Origin: Sphingobacterium deserti
GTDB taxonomy: Bacteria; Bacteroidota; Bacteroidia; Sphingobacteriales; Sphingobacteriaceae
Direction of reading: 5' to 3'
NCBI RefSeq assembly: GCF_000757725.1
Contig: NZ_JJMU01000043.1
Location: 1 to 54,473 of the forward strand
DNA length: 54,473 nucleotides
Shown here: positions 54,072-54,473 of the stretch, in pieces
Position numbering within the stretch: position 1 is the first letter of the stretch
How the letters are laid out: every line of letters starts with the position of its first letter
Notes under the pieces: generated by a model
The model's database searches: none
Seen by the model: the letters and a program-made list of their open reading frames with translations, nothing else
Told to the model about the DNA's origin: nothing
Made by a program: the position numbers and the translations under genes

Positions 54072-54125
54072 TTACTTTTGCTTCGCTTATAAGCGTACTC
54101 AAATTTCAGGGTGTAACCCGTCGCG

Positions 54126-54188
54126 GTCCCGAGCTTAGGGACAAAAGAGTATTGCGTAGTGCGTACAGTGTATTGCGACAAAGTGAGA
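54126..54188. repeat. 63-bp direct repeat, copy 1
   Basis: Sixty of 63 bases match the copy at 54410-54472. The repeat starts with a small hairpin GTCCC-GAGCTTA-GGGAC and continues with ATTGCGTAGTGCGTAC. It is not inside any gene and looks like a dispersed intergenic repeat family. Confidence 0.8.
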
Positions 54189-54378
54189 CCCGCTACATAG
54201 TAGTTTCTGCTGTTAGATATTAACCTACACGCATGCGATTCCAAAAGGTCATAAACTCCTTATAATATTGCTTCCAATCTTTATTAACAGCAAAGTCGCC
54301 TCAGTTTTGTTGCGTCTGTAGAGATTTGCCTGAGCACGATCTACTAAGGATGCAACAAAAATAAGCGACAGGGTTTTG

Positions 54379-54403
54379 GGTACTTTTGCCCCACAAAAGT
54401 ACC
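54379..54403. repeat. Perfect 10-bp inverted repeat
   Basis: GGTACTTTTG, loop CCCCA, then CAAAAGTACC. Such palindromes are common in intergenic DNA of Bacteroidota. It lies just before copy 2 of the 63-bp repeat. Confidence 0.65.
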
Positions 54404-54409
54404 GCCCCC

Positions 54410-54472
54410 GTCCCGGGCTTAGGGACAAAAGAGTATTGCGTAGTGCGTACATTGTAATGCGACAAAGTGAGA
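54410..54472. repeat. 63-bp direct repeat, copy 2
   Basis: It differs at three positions from copy 1, with the copies spaced 284 bp apart. The copy runs to the last bases of the window, so its true right end is not visible. No gene was recognised between the two copies. Confidence 0.8.
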
Positions 54473-54473
54473 T

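Overview
The window looks like chromosomal DNA of a Bacteroidota bacterium, most likely a Sphingobacteriaceae-type soil or plant-associated organism. The reasons are two SusC/SusD pairs, promoters of the TAnnTTTG type, lipoprotein and OMP families typical of the phylum, a DUF3667 protein and weak Shine-Dalgarno signals. The assignment rests on gene content only; no rRNA or housekeeping marker is present.

Layout. (1) 1-16050: a genomic island of about 15.4 kb set inside an array of ~131-bp tandem repeats. Four copies lie on the left (1-502) and one on the right (15963-16047). The repeats carry a tRNA-3'-end-like sequence and a GAAA-loop terminator hairpin. The short sequence CCCGACAA(AA/G)ACGACA occurs at both junctions and looks like an attachment site. 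At the left end is a large serine recombinase broken by three frameshifts. It is followed by one tightly packed seven-gene defence operon: an SF2 helicase with a possible C-terminal nuclease domain, an OLD-family ATPase-TOPRIM nuclease, a UvrD-like helicase (the last two are Gabija GajA/GajB-like), then a complete Wadjet set JetA-JetB-JetC-JetD. The island is visibly A+T-richer than what follows.

(2) 16290-18356: a DUF3667 membrane protein and about 1 kb with no recognisable gene. (3) 18357-29552: a secreted GH127/DUF1680 beta-L-arabinofuranosidase-like enzyme, SusC/SusD pair 1, and a convergent secreted DUF5695-like (possibly GH154) protein. (4) 30074-41223: an AraC regulator followed by a co-directional 4-hydroxyproline catabolic set. 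It comprises a DapA-family deaminase, alpha-ketoglutarate semialdehyde dehydrogenase, 4-hydroxyproline 2-epimerase and D-hydroxyproline dehydrogenase, then a secreted DUF885 peptidase, an APC amino-acid permease and a secreted S9/DPP-IV-type prolyl peptidase. (5) 41399-52427: a four-module GH43 enzyme, SusC/SusD pair 2, D-lactate dehydrogenase and a secreted sulfatase. (6) 52699-54473: an Rrf2-family regulator and an NmrA/QorB-like oxidoreductase sharing one operator sequence, then repeats at the window end.

Main interpretation. Regions 3-5 can be read together as one locus for hydroxyproline-rich plant glycoproteins (extensins, arabinogalactan proteins). Glycosidases would strip arabinose and other sugars, SusC/SusD would import glycans, proline-type peptidases would cut the exposed peptide, the permease would take up (hydroxy)proline, and the four enzymes would convert trans-4-hydroxy-L-proline to alpha-ketoglutarate. 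Each part belongs to a known family; their combination in one locus is the unusual point and is inference.
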